Below are positions 44,710 through 53,937 of a stretch of DNA of 64,000 nucleotides, piece after piece (the first letter of the stretch is position 1; every line of letters starts with the position of its first letter). This DNA comes from Vibrio sp. CDRSL-10 TSBA (lineage in GTDB: Bacteria > Pseudomonadota > Gammaproteobacteria > Enterobacterales > Vibrionaceae), in assembly GCA_039696685.1 (NCBI GenBank), contig CP155566.1, forward strand, positions 1,240,001-1,304,000, written 5' to 3'. The position numbers and the translations under genes were made by a program. A model generated the notes under the pieces. That model saw only the letters and a program-made list of their open reading frames with translations, was not told where the DNA came from and searched no databases.

Positions 44710-46096
44710 ATGCTTGCACAACACTCTTCTTCTAAACCCTGGATTCTGGTTGATGCGGCGGTGTCTATCGTACGTCCCTTTGGTGCGGCTGCCGTTTCTG
44801 TTCGGTTTGATATCATTTGTCGGCTATGCCGCTCATATTGAAGAACTGTATCGCCCGTTTCCTAATGGGCCCGCGACCAATCCCCAGACGGCCGCCGTCG
44901 TCGTACTGATCGGTTTGAGTTTGCTGGTTGGTTCTGCTTCACAAAGAGCGATTTGGTTACAACGCACTTTCGCTACCCTGGCCTTGCTTGTCGTCGGAAC
45001 GCGAATTTTCGATGCGCTGTTTCAAACCCAAATAAGCCAGAGCGTAATGCCGTTTCATCATTTGGTGCTGGCAGACATCGCACAGGGCAAAAGTAACAGC
45101 TTTGGTGTGAATTCAGCCTTGATGCTGGCTGCCTGCGCAGCAGCTGTGTGGTTCAAAGCCATACGGCAGCAAATGTTGTCACAGTTGGCGGCATCGCTGG
45201 CGTTTTCTATTCCGATGATCACTTTTATCGGTTACTCCTATCAACTGAGCAGTTTCTACGGTGAGATGTCTTTGCTAACTGCAACGGCGGGTTTCACTCT
45301 GAGTCTCTCCGCGCTGGCGCTGAGCGCCGATTTTGGTGTGCTGAAGAGCATTCTCAGCCCCTATATTGCCGGCAAAGTGGCACGTTATCAGGTCGTGGTG
45401 GGCTACCTGTTTCCAATCCTGATTGGTTATTTTCTGGTGAATTCGTTTTTGGCCGGTGATACCAGCATTCTCGGTATGTTTGTGGTGATTGTGTGCTGGT
45501 TTATTGTACTCATGGTGGGTATTTCAGCGATTTTTGTCGAGCGGGTTGATCGCAGCCGGCGCGAAATGGAAAGTAAACTTATTTACGCTGCCTATAACGA
45601 TAAGCTGACTGCACTGCCGAACCGCCGCAAGTTTTTTGATGCCGGCGAACATGAGCTGACGCGTGCGCGCCGCAGTGATACCCGCTTGTGTGTCATGATG
45701 CTAGATATCGATTATTTTAAATCGATTAACGACAAAGCAGGGCATGCGATTGGTGATAAGGTTCTGATCGAGATTGCGAAAACCCTCAAAGCAACATTGC
45801 GCGACGTGGATGTTGTCGGACGCATTGGTGGAGAAGAATTTGCTGTTATTCTGGCTGACACTAACAGTAAAGGTGCTGGTTATGTTGCCGAAAAACTGCG
45901 CCGTAACGTGGAGGGTACCGAAGTTGAAGGCTGGACTGATATTCATGGCCCGGTCACGACGTCGATTGGCTGGACTACCAGTCGCGGCGAGAAAAGCCTG
46001 GATGAGTGTCTGAGCGAAGCTGATAAAGCTTTATACCGCTCAAAGGAGAACGGCCGTAATCAAGTCATCGCTTTCTCTGATTTACAATACGCTTAG
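44710..46096 (+). CDS. Membrane diguanylate cyclase (GGDEF), frameshifted at N terminus
   Basis: Repaired length 461 residues. An N-terminal sensor of about seven membrane segments (residues about 30-290) precedes a GGDEF domain with DKLTALPNRRKFFD, MLDIDYFKSINDKAGH and the active-site variant GRIGGEEFAVIL (GGEEF, active type). It makes cyclic di-GMP. There is no RxxD inhibitory site before GGEEF that I can see. Removing one T of GTTTC at 44794-44798 joins MLAQHSSSKPWILVD to VLFGLISFVGYAAHIEELY; otherwise only a poor TTG start fits. It lies directly upstream of a c-di-GMP riboswitch. Confidence 0.85.
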
Positions 46097-46533
46097 TCTC
46101 TTTGGCGTTGCACGACTATCCCATCTAATTTGGGCTCTCGTATCCGTAGGGAGCCTGTCTGGTGTTTGAAATCATCCCTCGTCGCGTGTTGGATTGTGGA
46201 TTTGTTTATTACACACATAACCTTAAATTAATAAAGGTTATGTGTTGTGTCATATTCAGGTCAGTTATTGGCTAAAAAGACGGGTTTGCTTGCTGCGCTT
46301 TCATTCGGATGGCGCAGGAGGCTTTGAGACCGGTACCATCACTTACCTTATCAGGTTTATTTTAAAATCAGACAGTTGTGTTGCGATTGCTTTTGTTAAC
46401 TAACGGTCAGGCTTGAGTGAGTTTTGGTTAAGGCTGCTTGTTTTGTAACATTGTCCGGATATGCTTCCCGTTACTGAGTCAGCACACGCTGTCTGAGTCC
46501 GGTCAATACGCTCTCTTCAGTGAGCTATTGACG
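46097..46533. other. Region between GGDEF gene and riboswitch, with 12-bp inverted repeat
   Basis: 437 bases expected to hold the levansucrase promoter. ACACATAACCTT (46213-46224) is perfectly inverted at AAGGTTATGTGT (46234-46245), loop 9 bases. The T content after it is low, so it may be an operator as well as a weak terminator of the GGDEF gene. Confidence 0.55.
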
Positions 46534-46617
46534 ATTGTAAAGGCAAAGCCTTCGAAAGGAGGTGACGCAAAGTCTCCGGTCTAACGGATATATTCCTAAG
46601 ATAGCGGGACCGCCAAC
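46534..46617 (+). ncRNA. c-di-GMP-I (GEMM-I) riboswitch
   Basis: Conserved blocks are present in order: AAAGGCAAAG, the P2 stem CCTTC-GAAA-GGAGG with its GAAA tetraloop, the highly conserved GACGCAAAG, then P3 CCGGTCTAA pairing with AAGATAGCGG around a GGA/TCC tip, which also supplies the tetraloop receptor. The order and sequences match the Vc2 element upstream of V. cholerae tfoY. No intrinsic terminator follows in the 180-base leader, so control may act on translation or by Rho. Confidence 0.88.
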
Positions 46618-46799
46618 TGTGTTTATCAATGCATTCTTTCTGTTTCGAATTTGTATCGAGGGGATAACCTGATTCAGCCGACTTTTTATCAAAAGTTGGG
46701 AACGTTCTCGAAACTGTGAAGATAACACGATACATCCCGTTGTGGTCACTATCTCTGGAAAGAAAACAGATAACAATGTTAATTAAGCAGAGGTAAATA

Positions 46800-48389
46800 A
46801 TGAGTACAAACAGTCGAAAACCGGTCGTGCCGGTGTCACATATTATGATGGGGTTACTGCTTGCGGGAGCCGGCCAATCCGCTTTAGCAGCACAGCTTCA
46901 ACCGGGTCCTGAGCCAACAGTACACACCCAGCAAGCTTATGCACCGGATAGCGATTTTACCGCCAAGTGGACTCGTGCTGATGCTCGCCAGCTTAAGCGG
47001 ATGTCAGATCCATTGACACCATCACGTGAAAACTCAATGCCAGAAGAGTACACCATGCCACCCATTCCGCTCGATTTTCCGGATATGTCCAATGAGCAGG
47101 TCTGGGTCTGGGACTCATGGCCGCTGACGGATGCTGATGCTAACCAATACAGTATCAATGGTCAGGAGGTTATCTTTTCCTTGGTCGCCGATCGTAGTCT
47201 GGGTTTTGATGATCGCCACGTTTACGCCAGAATTGGTTACTTCTATCGTCCGGCGGGTATTCCTGATGAGGAGCGTCCTGCCAATGGAGGATGGACGTAT
47301 GGCGGCCTGATTTTTGATGAAGGGGTGACAGGACAAATTTTTGAAGATCAATCCTATAGTCATCAGACGCAATGGTCAGGATCTGCGCGTATATTCCCTG
47401 GCGGCGAGGTAAAACTGTTTTTTACCGACGTGGCCTTTTATCGTGATGAAAATGGGAACGATGTCAAACCCTATGATCCGCGTATTGCTCTGAGTGTGGG
47501 TAAGATTCATGCGAATAAAAACGGAGTGAAGTTTACCGGATTTAAAAAAGTCACTACCTTGCTGGAAGCCGACGGAGAATATTATCAGACGGCAGAGCAA
47601 AACCCGTACTTCAACTTCCGTGACCCGTTCACCTTCACCGACCCCGCGCATCCGGGCGAAACATTTATGGTGTTTGAAGGCAACTCAGCGATGAAACGTG
47701 GTGAAGCCAAGTGTACTGAAGAAGATTTGGGGTATCAGGTGGGAGACCCGTACGCTGAGACGCCAAGAGAGGTGAACGCTTCGGGAGCGACGTATCAGAT
47801 TGGTAATGTCGGGTTGGCACGAGCGACGAATGATGACCTGACGGAATGGGAATTTTTGCCGCCAATCCTCTCTGCCAACTGTGTGACTGACCAGACTGAG
47901 CGCCCGCAAATTGTGCAAAAAGATGGTAAATACTATCTGTTTACCATCAGCCACAGTACCACATTTGCCAATGGAATCACCGGGCCTGAGGGCGTATACG
48001 GCTTTGTCGGTAATGGCATCCGCAGCGATTATCAGCCGATGAACCAAGGGTCGGGACTGGTTCTGGGTAACCCGACTAACCTTAACTTCTATCCGGGAAC
48101 GCCGTATGACCCTGACTACAATCAGCCAGCCGGGCATTTTCAGTCTTATTCTCACTATGTGATGCCTGATGGCTTGATACAGTCGTTTATCGACACTGTT
48201 GGCTTTAAGGAAAATTTCCGCCGAGGCGGTACTCTGGCTCCAACGGTCAAGATCCTTATTGACGGTGACACATCCGAAGTGGATTACACCTATGGGCTGT
48301 ATGGTGACGGGTTAGGTGGTTGGGCGGATATTCCGGCTAACCGACAGGTTAACCCAAGTGGCGTCAACGGTCGCCATGGACGTAATTAA
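46800..48389 (+). CDS. GH68 levansucrase
   Basis: 529 residues with a signal peptide (LLLAGAGQSALAAQ). GH68 five-bladed propeller: nucleophile Asp in VWVWDSWPLTD (about residue 100), the RDP transition-state stabiliser in NFRDPFTF (about residue 277), and the acid/base Glu in DQTERPQIV (about residue 364). Exported enzyme that splits sucrose and polymerises fructose into levan. The only gene behind the c-di-GMP-I riboswitch, so levan production is probably tied to c-di-GMP and biofilm state. Either levansucrase or inulosucrase is possible from sequence. Confidence 0.9.
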   Translation: MSTNSRKPVVPVSHIMMGLLLAGAGQSALAAQLQPGPEPTVHTQQAYAPDSDFTAKWTRADARQLKRMSDPLTPSRENSMPEEYTMPPIPLDFPDMSNEQVWVWDSWPLTDADANQYSINGQEVIFSLVADRSLGFDDRHVYARIGYFYRPAGIPDEERPANGGWTYGGLIFDEGVTGQIFEDQSYSHQTQWSGSARIFPGGEVKLFFTDVAFYRDENGNDVKPYDPRIALSVGKIHANKNGVKFTGFKKVTTLLEADGEYYQTAEQNPYFNFRDPFTFTDPAHPGETFMVFEGNSAMKRGEAKCTEEDLGYQVGDPYAETPREVNASGATYQIGNVGLARATNDDLTEWEFLPPILSANCVTDQTERPQIVQKDGKYYLFTISHSTTFANGITGPEGVYGFVGNGIRSDYQPMNQGSGLVLGNPTNLNFYPGTPYDPDYNQPAGHFQSYSHYVMPDGLIQSFIDTVGFKENFRRGGTLAPTVKILIDGDTSEVDYTYGLYGDGLGGWADIPANRQVNPSGVNGRHGRN

Positions 48390-48472
48390 TCCAGACTAAA
48401 CCAGGCCTTGTGAAGTCTCTGCTTTGCAAGGCCTGTTGTCACATTCAGAGTGAAACTAATCATCAGGTGTGA

Positions 48473-49720
48473 CTAGGAGAGAGATACCCGGCTGAGTAAC
48501 TTGGCGGGTTGACGGGCAATCAGGATCTCTCCATGACGCACTGAATATAGCACTTCGCCCTGTTTCTGAATCACTTCTACATCATTGCTGCCTTGCAGGA
48601 CAATAAAGTTGGCCGGTTTACCCACTTCGATACCGTAGCGATCTGAGATATGCAGCGCTTTGGCGCCGTTATCGGTGATTAAATCCAGCGCGGTTGCCAG
48701 GTCTTCATAGCCCATCATATGGCAGGAATGCAGCCCGGAATCGAGCACGCGCAGCAGCTTACCGTTTCCGACTGGATACCAGGGATCCTGAATGGAATCT
48801 TCGCCAAAACAGATATTCATACCGGCTGCGCGAATTTCTTTGACCCGTGTGATGCCGCGTCGTTTCGGATAGGTATCAAAGCGGCCTTGCAAGTGGATGC
48901 TTTCTGTCGGACAGGAAATAAAGTTAATCTTTGACTTCTTGAGCAGGCGGAACAGCTTAGAGCAGTATGCGTTGTTGTAAGAGTGCATGGCCGTGGTGTG
49001 ACTGGCGGTGACCCGCTCGCCCATATTTTTTTCCAGTGCCACGGTTGCCAACACTTCGAGAAAACGTGATGCTTCATCATCGATTTCATCACAATGCACA
49101 TCAACCAGTTTATCGTGTTTTTGCGCCAGGTCCATCAGCCATTCCACCGACTGCACGCCATATTCGCGCGTGAATTCAAAATGTGGAATACCACCGATAA
49201 CATCGGCTCCGTGTTCAAGCGCTTTTTCCATCAACTCGGTGCCGTTAGGGTAGGAGAGGATACCCTCCTGCGGAAAGGCCACGATTTGCAAATCAATAAA
49301 AGGTGCCAGTTGCGGGCGCAATTCGTTAATGGCCTTCAGAGCCACTAAATCAGGGTCAGTTACATCGACATGGGTACGGATATGCTGAATGCCATTTTCC
49401 AGCAGCAGTTCGATGGTTTTCAGTACCCGCGACTGTACATCTTCCCGGCTCAGCATCGGCTTACGTTCTGCCCAGCGCTCAATGCCTTCAAACAGCGTTC
49501 CGCTCATGTTCCAGTTGGGCTCCCCGGCGGTCAGTACCGCGTCCAGGTGAATATGAGGTTCAACGAAAGGGGCGCACAGCAGGTTACCTGCTACATCAAT
49601 CTCCGCCCGGGCGTCGCTGATCATGCCTGATTGCGGTGTGATAGCGGTAAACTGGCCCTGTTCACATTCGAGGCTGTAGAGTCCTTGTTTGCCTCTCAGG
49701 CTGGCGTTAATAATAATCAT
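48473..49720 (-). CDS. codA: Cytosine deaminase
   Basis: 415-residue amidohydrolase converting cytosine to uracil. Metal ligands: PHIHLDAVL (HxH), DVHCDEIDDEAS (His), SHTTAMHSY (His) and FGEDSIQDPW (Asp). Start at MIIINASLRG with AAGGAAGG upstream. It lies at the 3' end of codB-pucR-codA, 11 bases after pucR. Confidence 0.93.
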   Translation of the reverse strand: MIIINASLRGKQGLYSLECEQGQFTAITPQSGMISDARAEIDVAGNLLCAPFVEPHIHLDAVLTAGEPNWNMSGTLFEGIERWAERKPMLSREDVQSRVLKTIELLLENGIQHIRTHVDVTDPDLVALKAINELRPQLAPFIDLQIVAFPQEGILSYPNGTELMEKALEHGADVIGGIPHFEFTREYGVQSVEWLMDLAQKHDKLVDVHCDEIDDEASRFLEVLATVALEKNMGERVTASHTTAMHSYNNAYCSKLFRLLKKSKINFISCPTESIHLQGRFDTYPKRRGITRVKEIRAAGMNICFGEDSIQDPWYPVGNGKLLRVLDSGLHSCHMMGYEDLATALDLITDNGAKALHISDRYGIEVGKPANFIVLQGSNDVEVIQKQGEVLYSVRHGEILIARQPAKLLSRVSLS

Positions 49721-49731
49721 GGTTCCTTCCT

Positions 49732-50925
49732 TCAAAAGTGCAATTTGTCAGTTGATGGCTGCGTATTGGTTGCAGATGAAAACAGCAAACGTTCTGCGAT
49801 CAGTGCGGATTGGAGACTCAACCTCTGCTGGGCATTGTTGAGGCTCAGACCGGTCAGTTGCTCTATCTTACTCAGCCGGTTGCTGAGCGTATTACGATGA
49901 ATATTGAGGTGAGCGGCGGTTTGGCGCAGTGATCCCAGGTTGTCGAGATAGCTGCTTAGCGTGTGTTTGAGTAATTGATTGTGTTTGTCCTGATCGCCAT
50001 ACAGTCCGCCCAGATGTTGTTTGCAAAAGTCAGCCAGAAATTGCGGATCTTCAAGGCGGCTGAAAATTTGCGCAATGCCAAGACTATTGTAATGGACCAC
50101 CTGATACCCCTGATGGGCAGCACTGAAATCTGCACTTTGCCGTGCTTGTAACACCGCCTGACGCAGGTTGCGCAGCGTTCTGGCTTCGCTTACTCCAAGA
50201 TGGCAATCAATTCCCTGACGGGCAAGATGCTGTGCCAGTTGCTGCCACACCGCAAGCGTGTCGGGGCTGTTGGGGGCAAGTGGCAGGCAGGCCAGCCAGC
50301 CCTGGTGATATTCGAGTACGGGAAGAGCTCCGCTAAAACCAGCCAGGAATTGGCTGATTAAATGTTGGCTACGTATCAGATCACTGGTCTGATTCGAAGC
50401 GGGAGTAATGACCGCCACGGACCAGATACTGTTAACATCTATGCCGTGTTCGCTGGCTTTGAGCAACGTCATGTCCGATGGCACTGTGGTCTCCAGCAAG
50501 TGTTGAACCAGCCAGCGGGTCGACTTGTGTTCCAGATCGGTCATGATGATCGCATTCGACAGCAGCTCGGTGACTTTGACCATCGGCAGTGCCCACGGCT
50601 GCTCAATCACGGGAAAGCCACACTGGTCGGCGAATGCCAACACTTTGTGTGGAATTTCTTCCAAATAAGGGGAATGAGTCAGCAGTACCAGACCGCTGGC
50701 ATTTCTCGCTTTGGCGGTCGTAATCAGCTGGATAAAATCGTTGGCTTGCCAGTTCCAGTTTAAACCGGTCACGAAGATAAGCTCGCCACCTTCAATCCAG
50801 TCTTTAATATCCGCATTTTCCGCGACGTAAGGCCAGCGGATAATATTGCGCCGGCCTTGCTGCCCGGCCCGGAGCTGCAAAGGCTCCAGGCCGGAAATAC
50901 ACCCTAATGAATCAATGGTAACCAT
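49732..50925 (-). CDS. PucR-family transcriptional regulator
   Basis: About 397 residues. N-terminal PucR purine-regulator-like domain (about 5-125; WPYVAENADIKDWIEGGELIFVTG) and C-terminal PucR helix-turn-helix (about 325-385; TAAHLNIHRNTLSNRLSKIEQ). Lying between codB and codA, it probably controls cytosine uptake and use. ATG 50925 directly follows the codB stop (TAAG-ATG); a GTG at 50937 would overlap codB by 11 bases. Confidence 0.87.
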   Translation of the reverse strand: MVTIDSLGCISGLEPLQLRAGQQGRRNIIRWPYVAENADIKDWIEGGELIFVTGLNWNWQANDFIQLITTAKARNASGLVLLTHSPYLEEIPHKVLAFADQCGFPVIEQPWALPMVKVTELLSNAIIMTDLEHKSTRWLVQHLLETTVPSDMTLLKASEHGIDVNSIWSVAVITPASNQTSDLIRSQHLISQFLAGFSGALPVLEYHQGWLACLPLAPNSPDTLAVWQQLAQHLARQGIDCHLGVSEARTLRNLRQAVLQARQSADFSAAHQGYQVVHYNSLGIAQIFSRLEDPQFLADFCKQHLGGLYGDQDKHNQLLKHTLSSYLDNLGSLRQTAAHLNIHRNTLSNRLSKIEQLTGLSLNNAQQRLSLQSALIAERLLFSSATNTQPSTDKLHF

Positions 50926-50926
50926 C

Positions 50927-52187
50927 TTACTGCGCACTCTGGATAGCGCGTTGTTTGGCGCCCGACAGCGACAGCAACAGGGTATAGCTTGCGGCGGAGA
51001 CCAGAATGCCGACCAGCGGTGCGACCCAAGGCGAGAAATAGGCGCAGCCAGAGCCGATAGCGTAAGCCAACAGACCTGACCAATTGTATTGTGGCAGATT
51101 AGCGGTGGTTAAATCCGGCATTTGCGTGCGGTATTTGACCCAGAAATCGGTCATGATGATGGCGCCAATCGGCGGGATAAAGGTACCGAGCAGAATCAGA
51201 AAAGGGATCAGCATATTATACATTCCCATGATCGCCATCGCGGTGCCGATAGCAGCCCCAATCCAGGTGATCAGGCGACGCTTGTCGGTACGCAGAATGT
51301 TACAACCGGCCGCCGCAAAGTTATAAATGGTGTTGTCCTGAGTGGTCCAGATGTTGGTAAACAGCATCAATACTGCAGCCAGCATAAAGCCTTGTGACAC
51401 CAGAACATCGACAATGTCCGATTGCTGATAAATCGAGGCACCGAATGCGCCGACAAAAACCATCAGGCCGTTACCGACAAAGAAAGCGGCCAGAGTTGTG
51501 ATCACGGCTACCTTGCCGTTTTTAGCAAAACGGCTCCAGTTAGTGGCCTGAGTGCCGCCGCTGACAAAAGTGCCAAACACCAGAGTAATGGCAGCGGCTA
51601 CTGGCATGCTGTCGCTTGGTTGCTTGCCGATCAGTTTCACCGATGCCGCCGACATCAATCAAACCTTTGTAAAAACTCAGGCCAATGAAAAACAGCATCG
51701 CCGGTACAGAAATTTTTGACAGCAGTTCCAGCGCTTTGTAGCCGATGGAAGCACTGATGCAAAAGCCAAAACCAAACACCACCATCAGCGGGACGGTCCA
51801 GGATTCTGGCAGTTCAAGCAGCTTGACTAGAATCAAAGCGATCGTTGCTGTACCCCATGCATACCAGCCTATCTGAGTAAAGCCGAGCACAAAATCAGAC
51901 AGTTTACTGCCATTCAAGCCGAAGCTGTAACGTCCGAGTAACACGGTATTGAGGCCAGTCTTGCAGGCAATATAAGCCAGGGCCGCCGCGTAGATGCCCA
52001 GTAAAGCGTTGCCAACCAGGATGATGGCCAACATCTCATAAAAGCTGAACGCGTTGCCCAGTGTACCGCCGGCCCACATAGTGGAAGTAAAAAAGGTAAA
52101 GCCGAGCAATACTGACATCATTGACCACATTCCCTTACGTTGGTCAGCTGGTACAGCACTTAACGGATAATCGCTTGTCGTCTTCAT
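50927..52187 (-). CDS. codB: Cytosine permease, frameshifted
   Basis: NCS1-family cytosine:proton symporter with about 12 membrane segments. Removing one base of GTTTC at 51634-51638 turns the break into DVGGIGELIGKQPSDSMP and gives 419 residues, the length I recall for E. coli CodB. The start at 52187 (MKTTSDYPLS) has AAGGA at proper distance. First gene of codB-pucR-codA. Confidence 0.88.
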
Positions 52188-52526
52188 AACATTCATTCCT
52201 TGAATTGATGTTTAACTCCCGATTCAAAACAACATTTGTGCCAAAACCCGTGAGCAGTACTCAGTTTGGATGGCACTGTGCGCAAAGGACATTAGCAGGA
52301 CGGATAGGTGTACCATATGCACATATTACGAGATTGTGCCTTGTGTCGACATTTTGAGTACAGCAGCGGAATGCGTTGAATTTGCACCACTAAGGTGAGA
52401 AAAAAGTGATTTTGGTGCGAACTGGCGGCTTGTATGGGTAGACCGAATGCACAACAGAGCGACGTGCGCGGTTCGCGATCTGGGACACTATTCGGAGAGC
52501 GTCAGGCCGGGAAATGCGGGTAATAA
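52188..52526. other. codB upstream region
   Basis: 339 bases. Presumed codB promoter region; I see no repeat, RNA or small gene in it. Confidence 0.45.
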
Positions 52527-52551
52527 AAAGCCGGTATTGGATTACCGGCTG
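52527..52551 (-). terminator. Terminator of small lipoprotein gene
   Basis: AGCCGGTA pairs with TACCGGCT; the minus strand continues TTTTATT. Confidence 0.85.
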
Positions 52552-52557
52552 GCGAGG

Positions 52558-52725
52558 TTATTCAGTTGCTTCGTGAATCGCTTCTTTCGTGTTTTGTACC
52601 CCGGCCTGAGTTGCTTCCTTGGTCTCATTCCAGATAGTAGAAGAGTCTTGTTTCACGCCTTTCCAGGTTTCCGCGCAGCCGCTCAGCAGCAGAGCCAGAG
52701 TGATGGCAGTCAGTGCAGTTCTCAT
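52558..52725 (-). CDS. Small lipoprotein
   Basis: 55 residues from ATG 52725, with a lipoprotein signal peptide MRTALTAITLALLLSGC (lipobox LLSGC), then a short hydrophilic helix of W-K-G, K-E-A and T-E repeats. Entericidin-like in size and layout, but no family is assigned. AAGGAAT-type ribosome site upstream and its own terminator downstream support it. Confidence 0.75.
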   Translation of the reverse strand: MRTALTAITLALLLSGCAETWKGVKQDSSTIWNETKEATQAGVQNTKEAIHEATE

Positions 52726-52828
52726 TGCTTATTCCTTAAATTATCAATATGGAAGATAAAATAACAATAAATCGCTCTAAGAGTAATACTGGTATTAGCA
52801 AATTGCGCCATCACTGTGTCAGAACTAT

Positions 52829-52957
52829 GTATACCCTTCCTACTTGAAGCTGCAGCGGTGTTGGCTGCATTCATTCACCCCAATCACATAGTGTCTCTAT
52901 GCTCATGGGGATTCACTCATTTGCCGCCTACCTGCAACTCCAAGTTGTTTGGCTATA
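52829..52957. repeat. ERIC element
   Basis: About 129 bases with the ERIC core (CACCCCAATCACATAG and CTCATGGGGATTCACTC facing each other) and inverted ends CTACTTGAAGCTGCAG and CTGCAACTCCAAGTTG. Full length, next to the GNAT gene end. Confidence 0.85.
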
Positions 52958-52970
52958 GAAGAAATGCGAA

Positions 52971-53480
52971 TCACACCAGTGCCACATGTGAGTGTTCAGT
53001 GTGGGCGGTGAATGACTGCTGATGGTCAAAACGCTGACGGGTAACCAGCCCCCATTTCGGATCATCAAACACATCTTCTGTAAAATGGCCATGCGTATAG
53101 TGGTCAATCACTTTACGCCAGAAATGTATGGCGTGCTCGGCACCTGCAACCTGTTTGATTTCCCAGCGCCCACCTAAATCTGCGAACAACTTGCTGATAA
53201 AACGCTGGCCGGTCTGCCGGCCGCGGAAATAGGGCACCACATAAAAGTCACATACTTCAAAATGGCCGTCCGTTTCTTCGGCAATCGCACAATGACCGGC
53301 CGGGCTTTCGTCGATATAGAGCAGATAACCGCGGACCACGCCTCCCAATTCAGTGTCGAGGCCAAAACGTCCGTGCTCATCCGGTTTTTTTTGCATTATG
53401 CGCGAAAATTCTGCTTCGTAAGCCTGGGCCAAATTAAGATAAATATGCTGGTTACTGCTATCAACGTTGACGATATTCAT
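52971..53480 (-). CDS. GNAT-family acetyltransferase
   Basis: 169 residues. GNAT fold with the acetyl-CoA loop region YVVPYFRGRQTGQRFI (about residue 90) and a preceding VCDFYVV strand; substrate unknown. It ends 13 bases from the ERIC element, which may form part of its mRNA 3' end. Confidence 0.82.
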   Translation of the reverse strand: MNIVNVDSSNQHIYLNLAQAYEAEFSRIMQKKPDEHGRFGLDTELGGVVRGYLLYIDESPAGHCAIAEETDGHFEVCDFYVVPYFRGRQTGQRFISKLFADLGGRWEIKQVAGAEHAIHFWRKVIDHYTHGHFTEDVFDDPKWGLVTRQRFDHQQSFTAHTEHSHVALV

Positions 53481-53937
53481 ATTGGATTGTGGTCTTGTTT
53501 TTCTGAGCTGTCAGTGCAGATCGAACTGAGTGAAAAGGCGCTATACACTAAACCAAATAGACCATGCTGGGTAGTCATTGTTTGACTTAACCATATGTTA
53601 TGCTTTAAAGGCTCTGTGCTGATGGGGATTCACTCATTGGCCACCTATCTACAACGCCAAGTTATTTGGCTATCGTTAATTTTGGTATAAATACGGGTTG
53701 ATTGCTCCATCTGTAAATTTAAATAGTAGCAATTTGCAGTTGTATACAATGTTGTTTTTAATTTTAGAATAACGGCAACATAATATAATTACTGATTGCT
53801 TTAACTATTTGATTTGCAGTTTATATTACTTCACAGAATTCAGGTTCACTGATTGACACTTATATCCTTATCTATCGAAAATGCCCCATTATTACCGTTA
53901 ATTTAATACTAAAAAGCTCAATAATAGGGATGTTATT
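53481..53937. other. dctP upstream region with ERIC fragment
   Basis: 457 AT-rich bases. It contains a 3' half of an ERIC element (53612-53680) and the TRAP operon promoter region. AGGGAT is the ribosome site of the next gene. I cannot fix the promoter. Confidence 0.5.
53612..53680. repeat. Truncated ERIC element
   Basis: TGATGGGGATTCACTCATTG through ACGCCAAGTTATTTGGCTAT is the right half of the element at 52829-52957; the left half is absent. Confidence 0.75.

Noticed and set aside
44794..44798. TTG at 44627 as the real start of the GGDEF protein
   Set aside because: It gives an unusual N terminus without a ribosome site, whereas removing one T from GTTTC yields a clean ATG start at 44710.
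46517..46776. Small minus-strand proteins across 46.5-46.8 kb
   Set aside because: They run antisense through the c-di-GMP riboswitch and its leader; the RNA conservation explains the sequence.
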